From Candidatus Accumulibacter sp. ACC003 (lineage in GTDB: Bacteria; Pseudomonadota; Gammaproteobacteria; Burkholderiales; Rhodocyclaceae), in contig NZ_CAJQTX010000006.1 in assembly GCF_907163085.1 (NCBI RefSeq), positions 401,960 to 465,959 of the forward strand: a stretch of 64,000 nt of DNA, read 5' to 3'. Below, in pieces: positions 26,626 to 35,232 of the stretch. Positions within the stretch are counted from its first letter, which is position 1; each line of letters opens with the position of its first letter. Below the pieces are notes generated by a model. That model was given only the letters and a program-made list of their open reading frames with translations, made no database searches and was not told where the DNA came from. The position numbers and the translations under genes were made by a program.

Positions 26626-28212
26626 GTGATACACGTCATTGATCTTTTCGCAGGCCCTGGGGGGCTTGGCGAGGGCTTCGGCTCACTTCGTGACAGCACC
26701 GATGAAGCAGTGTTCGATATTCGTTCGTCGTTCGAAAAGGAGCCGGTGGCCTATCGCACCCTCTCTCTGCGGGCCTTCTACAGGGCTTTTGGCCATCCGA
26801 GTGATGTGCCCGGCGAGTACTACCAATACCTGCGCAACAGAATTTCCCGGGAAGATCTGTTGGGAAATCCTCGTTTTCGTGATCAGGCCAGCAGGGCGCT
26901 TGAAGAGGCGCATTGCGTTGAACTCGGCATCACGCCAGCCGAGGAGGTCGACCAGAAGATAGCGCACGCCCTCCGGGGCAATATGCCGTGGGTACTGATT
27001 GGCGGCCCGCCCTGCCAGGTCTACTCGGTGGTTGGGCGGGCTCGCTGGCGTCGAGACAATGTCGAGAAATTTGAAGGCGACCATCGGCATTTTCTCTACA
27101 AGGAGTATCTTCGGATCATCCAGAAGTTTCAGCCTGCCGTCTTCGTGATGGAGAATGTCCGGGGAGTACTGTCGTCGACACATGGCGGCACCCCGATCTT
27201 CAACAGAATCCTGGACGACCTCTCAAACCCTTCTCCGGGGCTCCACTACGAAATTCGTTCGTTCAATTGCGCCGGTGATGCGCGGACCGCGAACCCCATG
27301 AACTTTGTGGTTCAGTCCGAGAACCATGGCCTGCCACAAGCCCGTCACCGGGTGATGCTCCTTGGTGTTCGTGAAGATATCCGGGCCCGGCAGCATCAGG
27401 TGCTCGCAAGAACAGGTTCGGTGTCGGTTAACCAAGCAATTCATGATTTGCCTCGTGTCCGGAGTCTCCTCTCACGCGGCAAGGATTCCGCCGAAAGCTG
27501 GCAAACCATCTTTGACGAGCTGTTGGCAGTGCTGTCCAGAACGGCGCCAGGAACCCTGAGCTTCGTGAACCAGGAGCTCGAACTGTCCATGGCGGGCCGA
27601 GCGATACCGGCAAGCGCCGGGGGGCGCTATATGCGTGGCCTCGAAGCCAGAGCTGACCGGCTGCCTCCAAGCTTGAGAGAGTGGTTACGTGACGAACGCC
27701 TGGAGGGGTATATCCAGCATGAGGCCCGCGCCCACATGCGGGCCGATCTGCACCGTTATCTTTATAGTGCTTGTTTCGCCAAGCGGCACCGCCGCTCGCC
27801 AAAGGTTGATGAGTTTCCTCGAGAGTTGCTGCCCCAACACGCGAATGTGCATTCCGAGAAGGTGCCATTTCGTGACCGCTTCCGGGTACAGCTCGAAAAT
27901 GGGCCATCGACCACCGTGGTATCCCACATTTCAAAGGATGGTCACTACTACATTCACTACGATCCTGCCCAGTGCCGCAGTCTTACCGTTCGAGAGGCTG
28001 CGCGTTTGCAGACGTTTCCTGACAACTATTTTTTCGAGGGTAACCGTACGGAGCAATATTGGCAGGTTGGCAATGCCGTTCCGCCGTTTCTCGCCAGGCA
28101 GGTTGCAGGCATCGTAGCCGAGCTTCTTCAGGGCGGCGAACAGACCGCTGAACGAGCGGGCGAAGGAAGTCCGACCGTCGCCGTGGAGCCTCTCGCCAAG
28201 TTGCCAGCATGA
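26626..28212 (+). CDS. DNA (cytosine-5) methyltransferase
   Basis: C5-cytosine methylase of 528 residues. Motif I is VIDLFAGPGGLGEGF at the N-terminus, the catalytic Cys is in GGPPCQVYSVVG near residue 129, motif VI is ENVRG near 177, motif VIII is QARHRVMLLG near 239, and motifs IX/X read LTVREAARLQTFPDNYF and YWQVGNAVPP. A long insertion between motifs I and IV is unusual for short solo methylases. The GTG at 26626 (MIHVIDLF) is preferred to the GTG at 26602, since the family normally begins just before motif I; the ribosome site is weak. The 76-base gap before it may hold a separate promoter so methylation can precede restriction. The stop overlaps vsr. Confidence 0.93.
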   Translation: MIHVIDLFAGPGGLGEGFGSLRDSTDEAVFDIRSSFEKEPVAYRTLSLRAFYRAFGHPSDVPGEYYQYLRNRISREDLLGNPRFRDQASRALEEAHCVELGITPAEEVDQKIAHALRGNMPWVLIGGPPCQVYSVVGRARWRRDNVEKFEGDHRHFLYKEYLRIIQKFQPAVFVMENVRGVLSSTHGGTPIFNRILDDLSNPSPGLHYEIRSFNCAGDARTANPMNFVVQSENHGLPQARHRVMLLGVREDIRARQHQVLARTGSVSVNQAIHDLPRVRSLLSRGKDSAESWQTIFDELLAVLSRTAPGTLSFVNQELELSMAGRAIPASAGGRYMRGLEARADRLPPSLREWLRDERLEGYIQHEARAHMRADLHRYLYSACFAKRHRRSPKVDEFPRELLPQHANVHSEKVPFRDRFRVQLENGPSTTVVSHISKDGHYYIHYDPAQCRSLTVREAARLQTFPDNYFFEGNRTEQYWQVGNAVPPFLARQVAGIVAELLQGGEQTAERAGEGSPTVAVEPLAKLPA

Positions 28213-28724
28213 TGGATGTGGTGGATCCGGCGACACGTTCCCGCATGATGTCGGGTATCAGGGGCAAGAACACGCGCCCGGAAATGCTGGTACGGAAATT
28301 CCTGCACGGGCACGGCTTTCGTTACCGGCTGCACTCAAAGAGCCTGCCAGGAAGTCCGGACATCGTGATGCGGAAGTGGAAGGTTGCCGTTTTGGTGCAC
28401 GGCTGCTTCTGGCATCGTCATGAAGGCTGCAGATTTAGCACCACACCAGGCAGCAACGTTGGACACTGGCAGAGCAGGTTTGAGGAAAACACCGTGCGTG
28501 ATCGACGGAACGTCTGCGAGCTTGTAGCCAGAGGGTGGAGAGTTATCATTCTGTGGGAATGCGGTTTGAGAGAGGTTAAGGCGGGCAAGCTAAACCTCCT
28601 GTGGCTGCTCGACAGCATCAGGACTGCAAACTGTGCCGGCCGCCTATTGGAATGGCCCCAAGCAGAAGGTAAACTTGGACCCGAGCACCATTCCACCATT
28701 TCGACGGTCGGTTTGTTGACCTGA
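28209..28724 (+). CDS. vsr: Very short patch repair endonuclease Vsr
   Basis: Vsr-type mismatch endonuclease of 171 residues. It nicks at T:G mismatches that arise when 5-methylcytosine deaminates. The catalytic Asp is D51 in LPGSPDIVM, followed by VLVHGCFWHRHEGC with zinc and catalytic histidines (H64, H69, H71). It overlaps the methyltransferase stop by four bases, the usual pairing, which independently supports C5 methylation by the neighbour. Confidence 0.95.
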   Translation: MMDVVDPATRSRMMSGIRGKNTRPEMLVRKFLHGHGFRYRLHSKSLPGSPDIVMRKWKVAVLVHGCFWHRHEGCRFSTTPGSNVGHWQSRFEENTVRDRRNVCELVARGWRVIILWECGLREVKAGKLNLLWLLDSIRTANCAGRLLEWPQAEGKLGPEHHSTISTVGLLT

Positions 28725-28737
28725 AGGAGGAGTAGCC

Positions 28738-29043
28738 ATGGCGACGCAGACAAATGAAGGCCAGGACAGAATCGAGACGATGGCGTTCGAATTCAGTGTA
28801 AATCTGAAGAGATGGCTGTCGCACAAGCAGATGAAGAAGGTGGTTTCCCGGAACAAGCACGAGGACGAGCCAAACATCTGTCACAGTCATGATTTCTGCG
28901 ATGCAAACATGGCACTGCACGATGTGTTCATGAAGCATGGGATGGATGTGACGGCTGAAGGGGGTGTCACTCGTCATGGTCAGGAATGGCATGATGTCTG
29001 GCAACTGGCCAAGCGGAAGCGCTTCTGGTTCCGGCCAAAGTAG
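28738..29043 (+). CDS. Small uncharacterised protein at operon end
   Basis: 101 residues with a strong AAGGAGG ribosome site, 13 bases after vsr, so a real last gene of the operon. The sequence is rich in His, Lys and Asp with a striking ICHSHDFCDANMALHDVF segment (two Cys, two His) that could bind a metal, and a basic aromatic end (KRKRFWFRPK). I do not recognise a family with a known function. It could be an inhibitor, a DNA- or metal-binding cofactor, or an unrelated cargo gene. Confidence 0.75.
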   Translation: MATQTNEGQDRIETMAFEFSVNLKRWLSHKQMKKVVSRNKHEDEPNICHSHDFCDANMALHDVFMKHGMDVTAEGGVTRHGQEWHDVWQLAKRKRFWFRPK

Positions 29044-29189
29044 GGTGAGCGGACTCCTCTGAAGTCGAACTGGAAGGCCTTCGTTCGCGAAACGGCTGCC
29101 GCCGACAACAGCGCCCGCTTCCCCCAAACTACTACCCAGCAACTCCCCGCAGCCGCGCTTCCTCCTCGCGCCTTGCCTTCCCGCCAACC

Positions 29190-29588
29190 CTACAGCCAGT
29201 TCTCCATGGCCTTCGCGTCAACGCACTCTTCATCCGTCGTCACCACCGGTACTGCCTTCGCACGCTTGATCACTTCGCGCACCACGTCGGGTGACAGGAG
29301 ATTGGCGATACGCGCGTGTGGCAGCGGGAAAACGATTGCTTTGCAGCCGAGCTGCTCGGCGATGTCGCCTTCGCGGTAGTTCTCCTGGTAGGAAACGCCG
29401 GCCGCGGTCAGTGTTTGCACGGCATCGTGCAGGATGTCGGCCAAGGCCTGCGCCACTGCGCCGGTGATCGCCAGTTCGCTGCCGATGCCGACGACCATGA
29501 AGCCAAGCTGCTGGTTCATAAGTTCGCTGGCTATCGACGCGACGGCAATCTGATGGTGGTCGGGGCAAGCGGAAGCAGTTGACCCCAC
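29190..29588 (-). pseudogene. Chimeric relic: antiporter fragment fused to UspA C-terminus
   Basis: The first part reads LMNQQLGFMVVGIGSELAIT, which is a piece of a NuoL/MrpD-type antiporter (compare IVNQVGFMVVGIGIGTEMAL in the gene at 31820-33502). From about residue 50 it switches to a UspA C-terminal half, DILHDAVQTLTAAGVSYQEN ... KAVPVVTT, matching the intact UspA gene at 31258-31767. The UspA N-terminal half with the start of the nucleotide fold is missing. This looks like a deletion or recombination product of a second copy of the antiporter-uspA locus. Confidence 0.8.
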
Positions 29589-29683
29589 ACGTGACGCCGT
29601 TTTAAGGTGGCGACGAACCCGAATGCTCCGTGTTGAAAGATCGCCAGCTACCCACGACGACAGTCAGAATAACCGAGGGAATA

Positions 29684-31135
29684 ATGACCATGCTTTCGTC
29701 CCTGCTCGTTCGCCCGCTGCTGTTGCTGTCGCCGGCTCTGGCATGGGCCTCCGCAGGGGGTGGCGAGCGCCTTGACCTGACCGCGCACTGGGTCGGTTTT
29801 GCCGCCCTGGCCTTGTTTGGCCTCGCCTACGCACTGGTGATGGCGGAGGAGGTCACGCATCTACGCAAGTCGAAACCCGTGATCCTGGCCGCTGGCATCA
29901 TCTGGGCCCTGATCGGCAGCGTTTATACCGCCCACGGCATGAACCATGCGACAGAAATGGCGGTGCGGCATAATCTTCTCGAATACGCCGAGCTGATGCT
30001 GTTCCTGCTGGTCGCAATGACCTACATCAATGCCATGAGCGAGCGCAATGTCTTCGAGGCCCTGCGCTCGTGGCTGATCAAGAAGGGCTACGGACTGCGG
30101 AAACTGTTCTGGATAACGGGCGTGCTGGCGTTTTTCATCTCTCCGGTCGCCGATAACCTGACCACCGCGCTGCTGATGTGCGCGGTGGTCATGGCGGTCG
30201 GCGGCGAAAATGCCAGGTTCGTCCTGCTCGCCTGCATCAATATCGTCGTGGCGGCAAACGCCGGTGGCGCCTTTAGTCCCTTTGGCGACATCACGACGCT
30301 GATGGTCTGGCAGAAAGAGATCCAGACGCCGCAGGGTGTGGTGGGCTTCGGCTCCTTCTTTGCCCTGTTCATTCCCGCGCTGGTCAACTGGCTGCTACCG
30401 GCGGCCATTATGTCGACCAGGGTTCCGAACGTACAACCCCTCGGTGGCGGTGCGGCAGTGGTGATGAAACGCGGTGCCAAACGCATCATTGCCCTGTTCC
30501 TGCTGACTATCGCGACAGCCATCGGCTACCACAACTTCATAAATCTGCCACCGGTCATCGGCATGCTGACCGGCCTGGCCTATCTGCAGTTCTTCGGCTA
30601 TTACCTGAAGAAAACCGTGCACTTTGAGTACGGCATGAGCAGGCGTCGGTTCCGGACCGAGATCAGGAACGACGACAGCATGGGCAGCCTGCCGGCATTC
30701 AACGTCTTCGACAAGATTGCCCGGGCCGAGTGGGATACCTTGCTTTTTTTCTACGGCGTGGTGTTATGCGTCGGCGGCCTCGGTTTCATCGGCTACCTGG
30801 CGATGGCCTCCGAGCTGATGTATGGCGACTGGGGTGCGACCAGGGCCAATATCGCGATCGGCATCCTGTCGGCGATCGTCGACAACATCCCGGTGATGTT
30901 CGCCGTGCTGACCATGCTGCCGGAGATGTCGATGGGGCACTGGCTGCTGGTCACGCTTACCGCGGGGGTGGGCGGTTCCCTGATGTCAATCGGTTCGGCC
31001 GCAGGGGTGGCTTTGATGGGGCAGGCGCGCGGCAAGTACACCTTCTTCGGCCACCTCAAATGGGCGCCGGTCATCGCGCTCGGCTACGCTGCCAGCATCG
31101 CCACGCACCTGTGGATCAATAATGCGATGTTCTAG
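29684..31135 (+). CDS. nhaD: NhaD-type Na+/H+ antiporter
   Basis: Polytopic inner-membrane sodium/proton antiporter of the NhaD family, 483 residues from the ATG at 29684, chosen because GAGGGA lies 5 bases upstream. A signal-like first helix (SSLLVRPLLLLSPALAWASA) is followed by about twelve more helices. Typical segments are FFISPVADNLTTALLMCAVV, NAGGAFSPFGDITTLMVW and GILSAIVDNIPVMFAVL, which carry the conserved ion-site Asp, Asn and Thr residues. It stands alone on the plus strand between two uspA-like sequences and opposite the Mrp-type operon. Confidence 0.92.
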   Translation: MTMLSSLLVRPLLLLSPALAWASAGGGERLDLTAHWVGFAALALFGLAYALVMAEEVTHLRKSKPVILAAGIIWALIGSVYTAHGMNHATEMAVRHNLLEYAELMLFLLVAMTYINAMSERNVFEALRSWLIKKGYGLRKLFWITGVLAFFISPVADNLTTALLMCAVVMAVGGENARFVLLACINIVVAANAGGAFSPFGDITTLMVWQKEIQTPQGVVGFGSFFALFIPALVNWLLPAAIMSTRVPNVQPLGGGAAVVMKRGAKRIIALFLLTIATAIGYHNFINLPPVIGMLTGLAYLQFFGYYLKKTVHFEYGMSRRRFRTEIRNDDSMGSLPAFNVFDKIARAEWDTLLFFYGVVLCVGGLGFIGYLAMASELMYGDWGATRANIAIGILSAIVDNIPVMFAVLTMLPEMSMGHWLLVTLTAGVGGSLMSIGSAAGVALMGQARGKYTFFGHLKWAPVIALGYAASIATHLWINNAMF

Positions 31136-31257
31136 GGGGCATCGACCTTGCCCGCTGCGGACGCAATGGCAGCATGCGCTGCGCAAGCCGCGACGATTAC
31201 CAGTAGCGCTTGTCGTTGCCCAGCCGCTTTGCCGCGAACACTCTTGGCGTCGAATTT

Positions 31258-31767
31258 CTACAGCCAGTTGTTCTCAGCCTTCTCGGCAATGCCTGCCGCA
31301 TCCGTCGTCACCACCGGCACGGCCTTCGCGCGCTTGATCACTTCGCGGACCACGTCGCGCGAGAGGAGTTTGGCGATCCGCGCGTGCGGCAGCGGCAGAA
31401 TGATCGCCTGGCAGCCGAGTTGTTCGGCGACGTCGCCGATCTGCTCGACGATGTCGCCTTCGCGGTAGATCTTCTGGCAGGACACGCCTGCCGCGGTCAG
31501 CGCTTGCGCGGCATCGTGCAGGATGTGCGCGCCGCATTCGGCCTGGAAGCGGGCGATCTCGACGTGCGTACGAAAACGCAGCACTTCCGGCGCGGTGACC
31601 GCTTCCGAGACGAATAGCAGCGCGACCTGCACCGGCTGGCCGCTGCGCTGCAGACGCATGGCGTAGCGAATTCCCCAGCGCGAGCGTTCGGTCGGGTCGA
31701 CCGGGATGAGCAGCCGCTTGGCGCGTGCGCCTTGCGCAAGCGGTTGATAGGCAAGGGGCTGGCTCAT
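31258..31767 (-). CDS. Universal stress protein (UspA family)
   Basis: Cytoplasmic UspA-fold protein of 169 residues. The ATG at 31767 has AAGGAGG just upstream. AKRLLIPVDPTERSRWGIRY is the first strand and helix; the C-terminal part LGCQAIILPLPHARIAKLLS with VVREVIKRAKAVPVVTT is the usual end strand. A clear G-2x-G-9x-G(S/T) ATP motif is not seen, so ATP binding is uncertain. It is the last gene of the minus-strand antiporter operon and probably cotranscribed with it. Confidence 0.88.
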   Translation of the reverse strand: MSQPLAYQPLAQGARAKRLLIPVDPTERSRWGIRYAMRLQRSGQPVQVALLFVSEAVTAPEVLRFRTHVEIARFQAECGAHILHDAAQALTAAGVSCQKIYREGDIVEQIGDVAEQLGCQAIILPLPHARIAKLLSRDVVREVIKRAKAVPVVTTDAAGIAEKAENNWL

Positions 31768-31819
31768 GATGCCTCCTTTCGCGTTCAATCCGCTCGGAAT
31801 CGGCGAGCTGTTCATCGAG

Positions 31820-33502
31820 TCAGGGCAGGTAGTAGAGAGCCAGCCAGGCCAGCAGCATCACGACGGTCCACAAGGCCATGCTGCCGGTGGGCCAGGTTCT
31901 GGCCAATGCGCCCTGCGGGCCGTGGTGGTGGTGCAGGGACTTGCCGGCGCGCTGGGCCACCGACGCGGCAGTACGTTCCAGGCCGCCGATGACAGCTTTA
32001 AACAGCGGCGTCAGCAGAGTGGCGAGGCGGGGCGCAAACATTCGGTAAAACCAGTCAAGGTCCAGCGAGATGGTCAGCGTGCGCTTCAAGAAGCTGAGCA
32101 TGACGAAGAATGCCAGGCCCGAGAAAAGCAGGAGTTGCAGCTGCGTCAGCACGTGGGCGCCGCTGTATGGCGCGTAGTTGACCGCGAAGGGCAGCAGGGC
32201 ATAGAGCGGCGCCGGGAACAGGCCCAGGCCGATGCACAGTGCGGAAAAGAAGATCATCGGTATCTGCATGCTTGCCGGCGGATCGGCCGGGCGTAGTCCG
32301 CTATCCTTCTGGAAGAAAACGAACCACGGGAATTTGATGCCGGCGTGCAGGAACACGCCCGCCGAGGCCGCCGCCAGTCCGAGCCAGACGTACTGCAGAT
32401 GCTCGTCGCCAGCCGCCTGCGAGATCATTGATTTGCTGACGAAGCCCGAAGTCCAGGGAAACGACGAGATGGCGAGCGCGCCGATGATGCCGCACACGGC
32501 GGTGACCGGCATGCTCTGAAAGAGGCCGCCAAGATCGGTGCACTTGCGCCGGCCGGTGCGGTACAGGACGGAGCCGGCAGACATCAGCAGGAGCGCCTTG
32601 TAGATGATGTGGGCGAAGGCATGCGCGGCGGCGCCGTTAAGCGCCATTTCGGTGCCGATACCGATTCCGACGACCATGAAACCGACCTGGTTTACGATCG
32701 AGTAGGCGAGGATGCGCCGCATGTCGTTCTCGAGCAACGCATAGACGATGCCGTAGAAGATCATGAACATGCCGATCCAGATCAGGATTTCGGTTCCGGG
32801 GAAGCCGCGCAAGAGGACATAGACCGCCGTCTTGGTGGTGAACGCGGACAGGAAGACGGTGCCGCTCCACGACGCCTCGGGGTAGGCATCGGGTAGCCAG
32901 GCGGATAGCGGCGGTGCGCCGGCGTTGATCAGGAATCCTGCCAGGATCAGCCAGCTGGCCAGGGAATCGGGCGTTATTGGTGTAAAGGCGACCGAGCCGG
33001 TAGTGGCGACGTGACCGGCGATGCCGGCCATCAGGGCGACGCCGCCGAGCAGGTGGATAGACAGATAGCGCATGCTCGCCAAATAGGCGGCGCGGCTGCC
33101 CGCACTCCAGATCACCAGGGTCGAAGCGATGGCCATAAGTTCCCAAAAGATGAACACCGTGATGAGGTCACCGGCGAAGGCGACGCCGATCGCCGAGCCC
33201 GCGTAAAACAGCGCCGCCGGCACTTCCACGCGGCTCTCCTGGCGCAGCGCGAAGAGGGCGCCAGTCGCAGCCATTAGCGCGAAGATGGTGGCAAACAGGC
33301 GCGTCAGTTTGTCGCCGGCGAGCGGGCTCAGCGTGTAGTCGAGGAAGTGGAGTTGCCATGCGCTGCCGTCCGGCACCTGCCAGATCGCCCATAGTGCCGC
33401 CAGCGGCAGGGCCAGCGAGGCGGCTTGCCGGGCACCCCGCTGCGGCAGCCAGGGCAGCACCAGGGCACCGAGAACGAGAATCAGCGCTGGGTGGACGATC
33501 AT
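31820..33502 (-). CDS. NuoL/MrpD-family proton-translocating membrane subunit (third D-like subunit)
   Basis: Polytopic protein of 560 residues of the proton-antiporter superfamily (NuoL/M/N, MrpA/D). The core has FWELMAIASTLVIWSAGSRA with the conserved Glu, HLLGGVALMAGI, and RRILAYSIVNQVGFMVVGIG with the lysine/histidine helix region that follows (HAFAHIIYKALLLMSAGSVL). A C-terminal helix plus linker (FYRMFAPRLATLLTPLFKAV) is visible. It overlaps the small membrane gene upstream by four bases and is part of the Mrp-type operon. Confidence 0.9.
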   Translation of the reverse strand: MIVHPALILVLGALVLPWLPQRGARQAASLALPLAALWAIWQVPDGSAWQLHFLDYTLSPLAGDKLTRLFATIFALMAATGALFALRQESRVEVPAALFYAGSAIGVAFAGDLITVFIFWELMAIASTLVIWSAGSRAAYLASMRYLSIHLLGGVALMAGIAGHVATTGSVAFTPITPDSLASWLILAGFLINAGAPPLSAWLPDAYPEASWSGTVFLSAFTTKTAVYVLLRGFPGTEILIWIGMFMIFYGIVYALLENDMRRILAYSIVNQVGFMVVGIGIGTEMALNGAAAHAFAHIIYKALLLMSAGSVLYRTGRRKCTDLGGLFQSMPVTAVCGIIGALAISSFPWTSGFVSKSMISQAAGDEHLQYVWLGLAAASAGVFLHAGIKFPWFVFFQKDSGLRPADPPASMQIPMIFFSALCIGLGLFPAPLYALLPFAVNYAPYSGAHVLTQLQLLLFSGLAFFVMLSFLKRTLTISLDLDWFYRMFAPRLATLLTPLFKAVIGGLERTAASVAQRAGKSLHHHHGPQGALARTWPTGSMALWTVVMLLAWLALYYLP

Positions 33503-33753
33503 TGCTGGTCACCGTAGTAGGTGTCGGGCCGCTTGATCAGCAGGCCCAGCCCCTTGGCGAAAAAAATCATCGCCGCGCAGGTGAGGAAGCCGTACCACGC
33601 GTGGAAGCCGAACCAGCCGTCGAAGCCGAAATGCGGGTGTAGATGCACCACCCGTTCGGCGATGACCGTCGCGACCAGGATGGCGATGAACAGGCGCCAC
33701 AGCAAGGTGATCGTCTGCGGGCGCACCAACCAGTGCTTCTCGGCGTTCGCCAT
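33499..33753 (-). CDS. Small two-helix membrane protein
   Basis: 84 residues with two hydrophobic segments: LLWRLFIAILVATVIAERVV and FLTCAAMIFFAKGLGLLI, separated by an aromatic/His-rich loop. It lies between two antiporter D-like subunits with a 4-base overlap downstream and 5 bases upstream, so it is very likely a real operon member, perhaps an accessory subunit. I recognise no named family. Confidence 0.75.
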   Translation of the reverse strand: MANAEKHWLVRPQTITLLWRLFIAILVATVIAERVVHLHPHFGFDGWFGFHAWYGFLTCAAMIFFAKGLGLLIKRPDTYYGDQQ

Positions 33754-33758
33754 CAGTT

Positions 33759-35232
33759 TCAGCCTCCGAGCATCTGACGTGCCAGCGCCAGCGGCACATC
33801 GGGAAAGAAGAACAGCGCCAGCGTGCCGGCAGCGGTCACCGCCAGGGCCGCGACCATCGGCAGTGGCGCCTCACCGTGGGCGTCGCCGTGCTCGTGTCCG
33901 TCGGCTAGCGGCACGCCAAAGAAAGCGCGATAGACGATGGGCATGAAATAGCCGGCGGTGAGCAGCGTGCTGGCCAGCAGGACAATCACGATGGCCCACT
34001 GCCCAGCCGCCATGGCGCCGGACAGGAGATACCACTTGGAAACGAAGCCGGCCGCCGGTGGCAGGCCGATCATCGACAGCGCGCCGATGGTGAACGCGGC
34101 CATGGTCCACGGCATGCGCCGGCCGATACCGTCGAGCTCGCTGACCCTGGTCTTGTGGGCCGCCGTATAGATGGCTCCGGCGGCGAAAAACAGGGTGATC
34201 TTGCCGAGTGCGTGCGCGGCGATGTGCAATGCCGCAGCCGCCAGCGAGTACGGGGTGAGCAGCGCCGCGGCCAGCACGACATAGGACAGCTGGCTGACCG
34301 TCGAATAGGCCAGGCGCCGCTTCAGGTTGTCGGCGCGCAAGGCGACGATCGAGGCGGCGATGATGGTGAAGCCGGCTACCGCCAGCAGCCAGTCGGTGCT
34401 CGTTTCGGTGGCCAGTGTATCGACGCCGAAGACGTAGATGATCACCTTCAGGACGCTGAAAACGCCGGCTTTGACCACCTGCCACGGCGTGCAGCAGTGC
34501 CGAGACCGGCGTTGGCGCGACCATGGCTGCCGGCAGCCAGCGGTGGAAAGGCATCAGTGCCGCTTTGCCGATGCCGAACACGTACAACGCCAGCAGCCCG
34601 GCGAGCGCAACGCCCGACAGCTGATCGTGCAGGATGCCGCCCGGCGTGAAATCGGTGGTGCCGGCGACATGCCAGGTAAACACCAGCGCCGGCAGCAGGA
34701 AGACTATCGAGGTGCCGATCAGCAGCCCCAGATAAACGCGCCCGCCGGCTTTCGCCTGGTCGTCGCCGTGGTGGGTGACCAGCGGGTAGGTAATCAGCGT
34801 CAGCAGTTCGTAGAAAACGAACAGCGTGAACACGTTGGCGGCAAAGGCAATGCCGATTGCCGCCGCGATCGCCAGTGCGAAACAGACGTAGAAGCGGGTC
34901 TGGCGCGCTTCGCCGTTGGCGCGCATGTAGCCGATCGAGTACAGCGAGTTCACGACCCACAGCGCCGACGCGACGAGCGCGAAAATCATCCCCAGCGGCT
35001 CGAGCAAGAAGGCGATTTCGAGGCCCGGCAGGAGCTCGAACAAGCGCACCCCGGGCCGCCCGTCGCCCATTACCGTCGGCAGCAGCGCGAGCACGCAGAG
35101 CAGCAGCAAGGCGGCGCTGGCCAGCGTCGCCGTTTCGCGCAGGTTTGGCCAGCGCTTGCAGAGAGCGATCAGCGCGCTGCCGACGATCGGCACCGCGACC
35201 GCGACGAGGATCAGGGTCTCGGCGGCGATCAT
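33759..35232 (-). pseudogene. MrpD/NuoN-like antiporter subunit with one frameshift
   Basis: The N-terminal part is in one frame (MIAAETLILVAVAVPIVGSA to PVSALLHAVA) and the C-terminal part in another (VKAGVFSVLKVIIYVFGVDT to RQMLGG). The family sequence at the joint is HAVAVVKAGVFS; here one extra base near 34478-34482 (GGTGGTC where GTGGTC is expected) shifts the frame. Everything else is intact, so it is either a recent mutation or a sequencing/assembly error. The start overlaps the stop of the upstream D subunit by four bases. Confidence 0.85.

Noticed and set aside
28618-29187. 189-residue minus-strand frame opposite the last defence gene
   Set aside because: The plus-strand gene has a strong ribosome site and operon position; the minus frame has neither.
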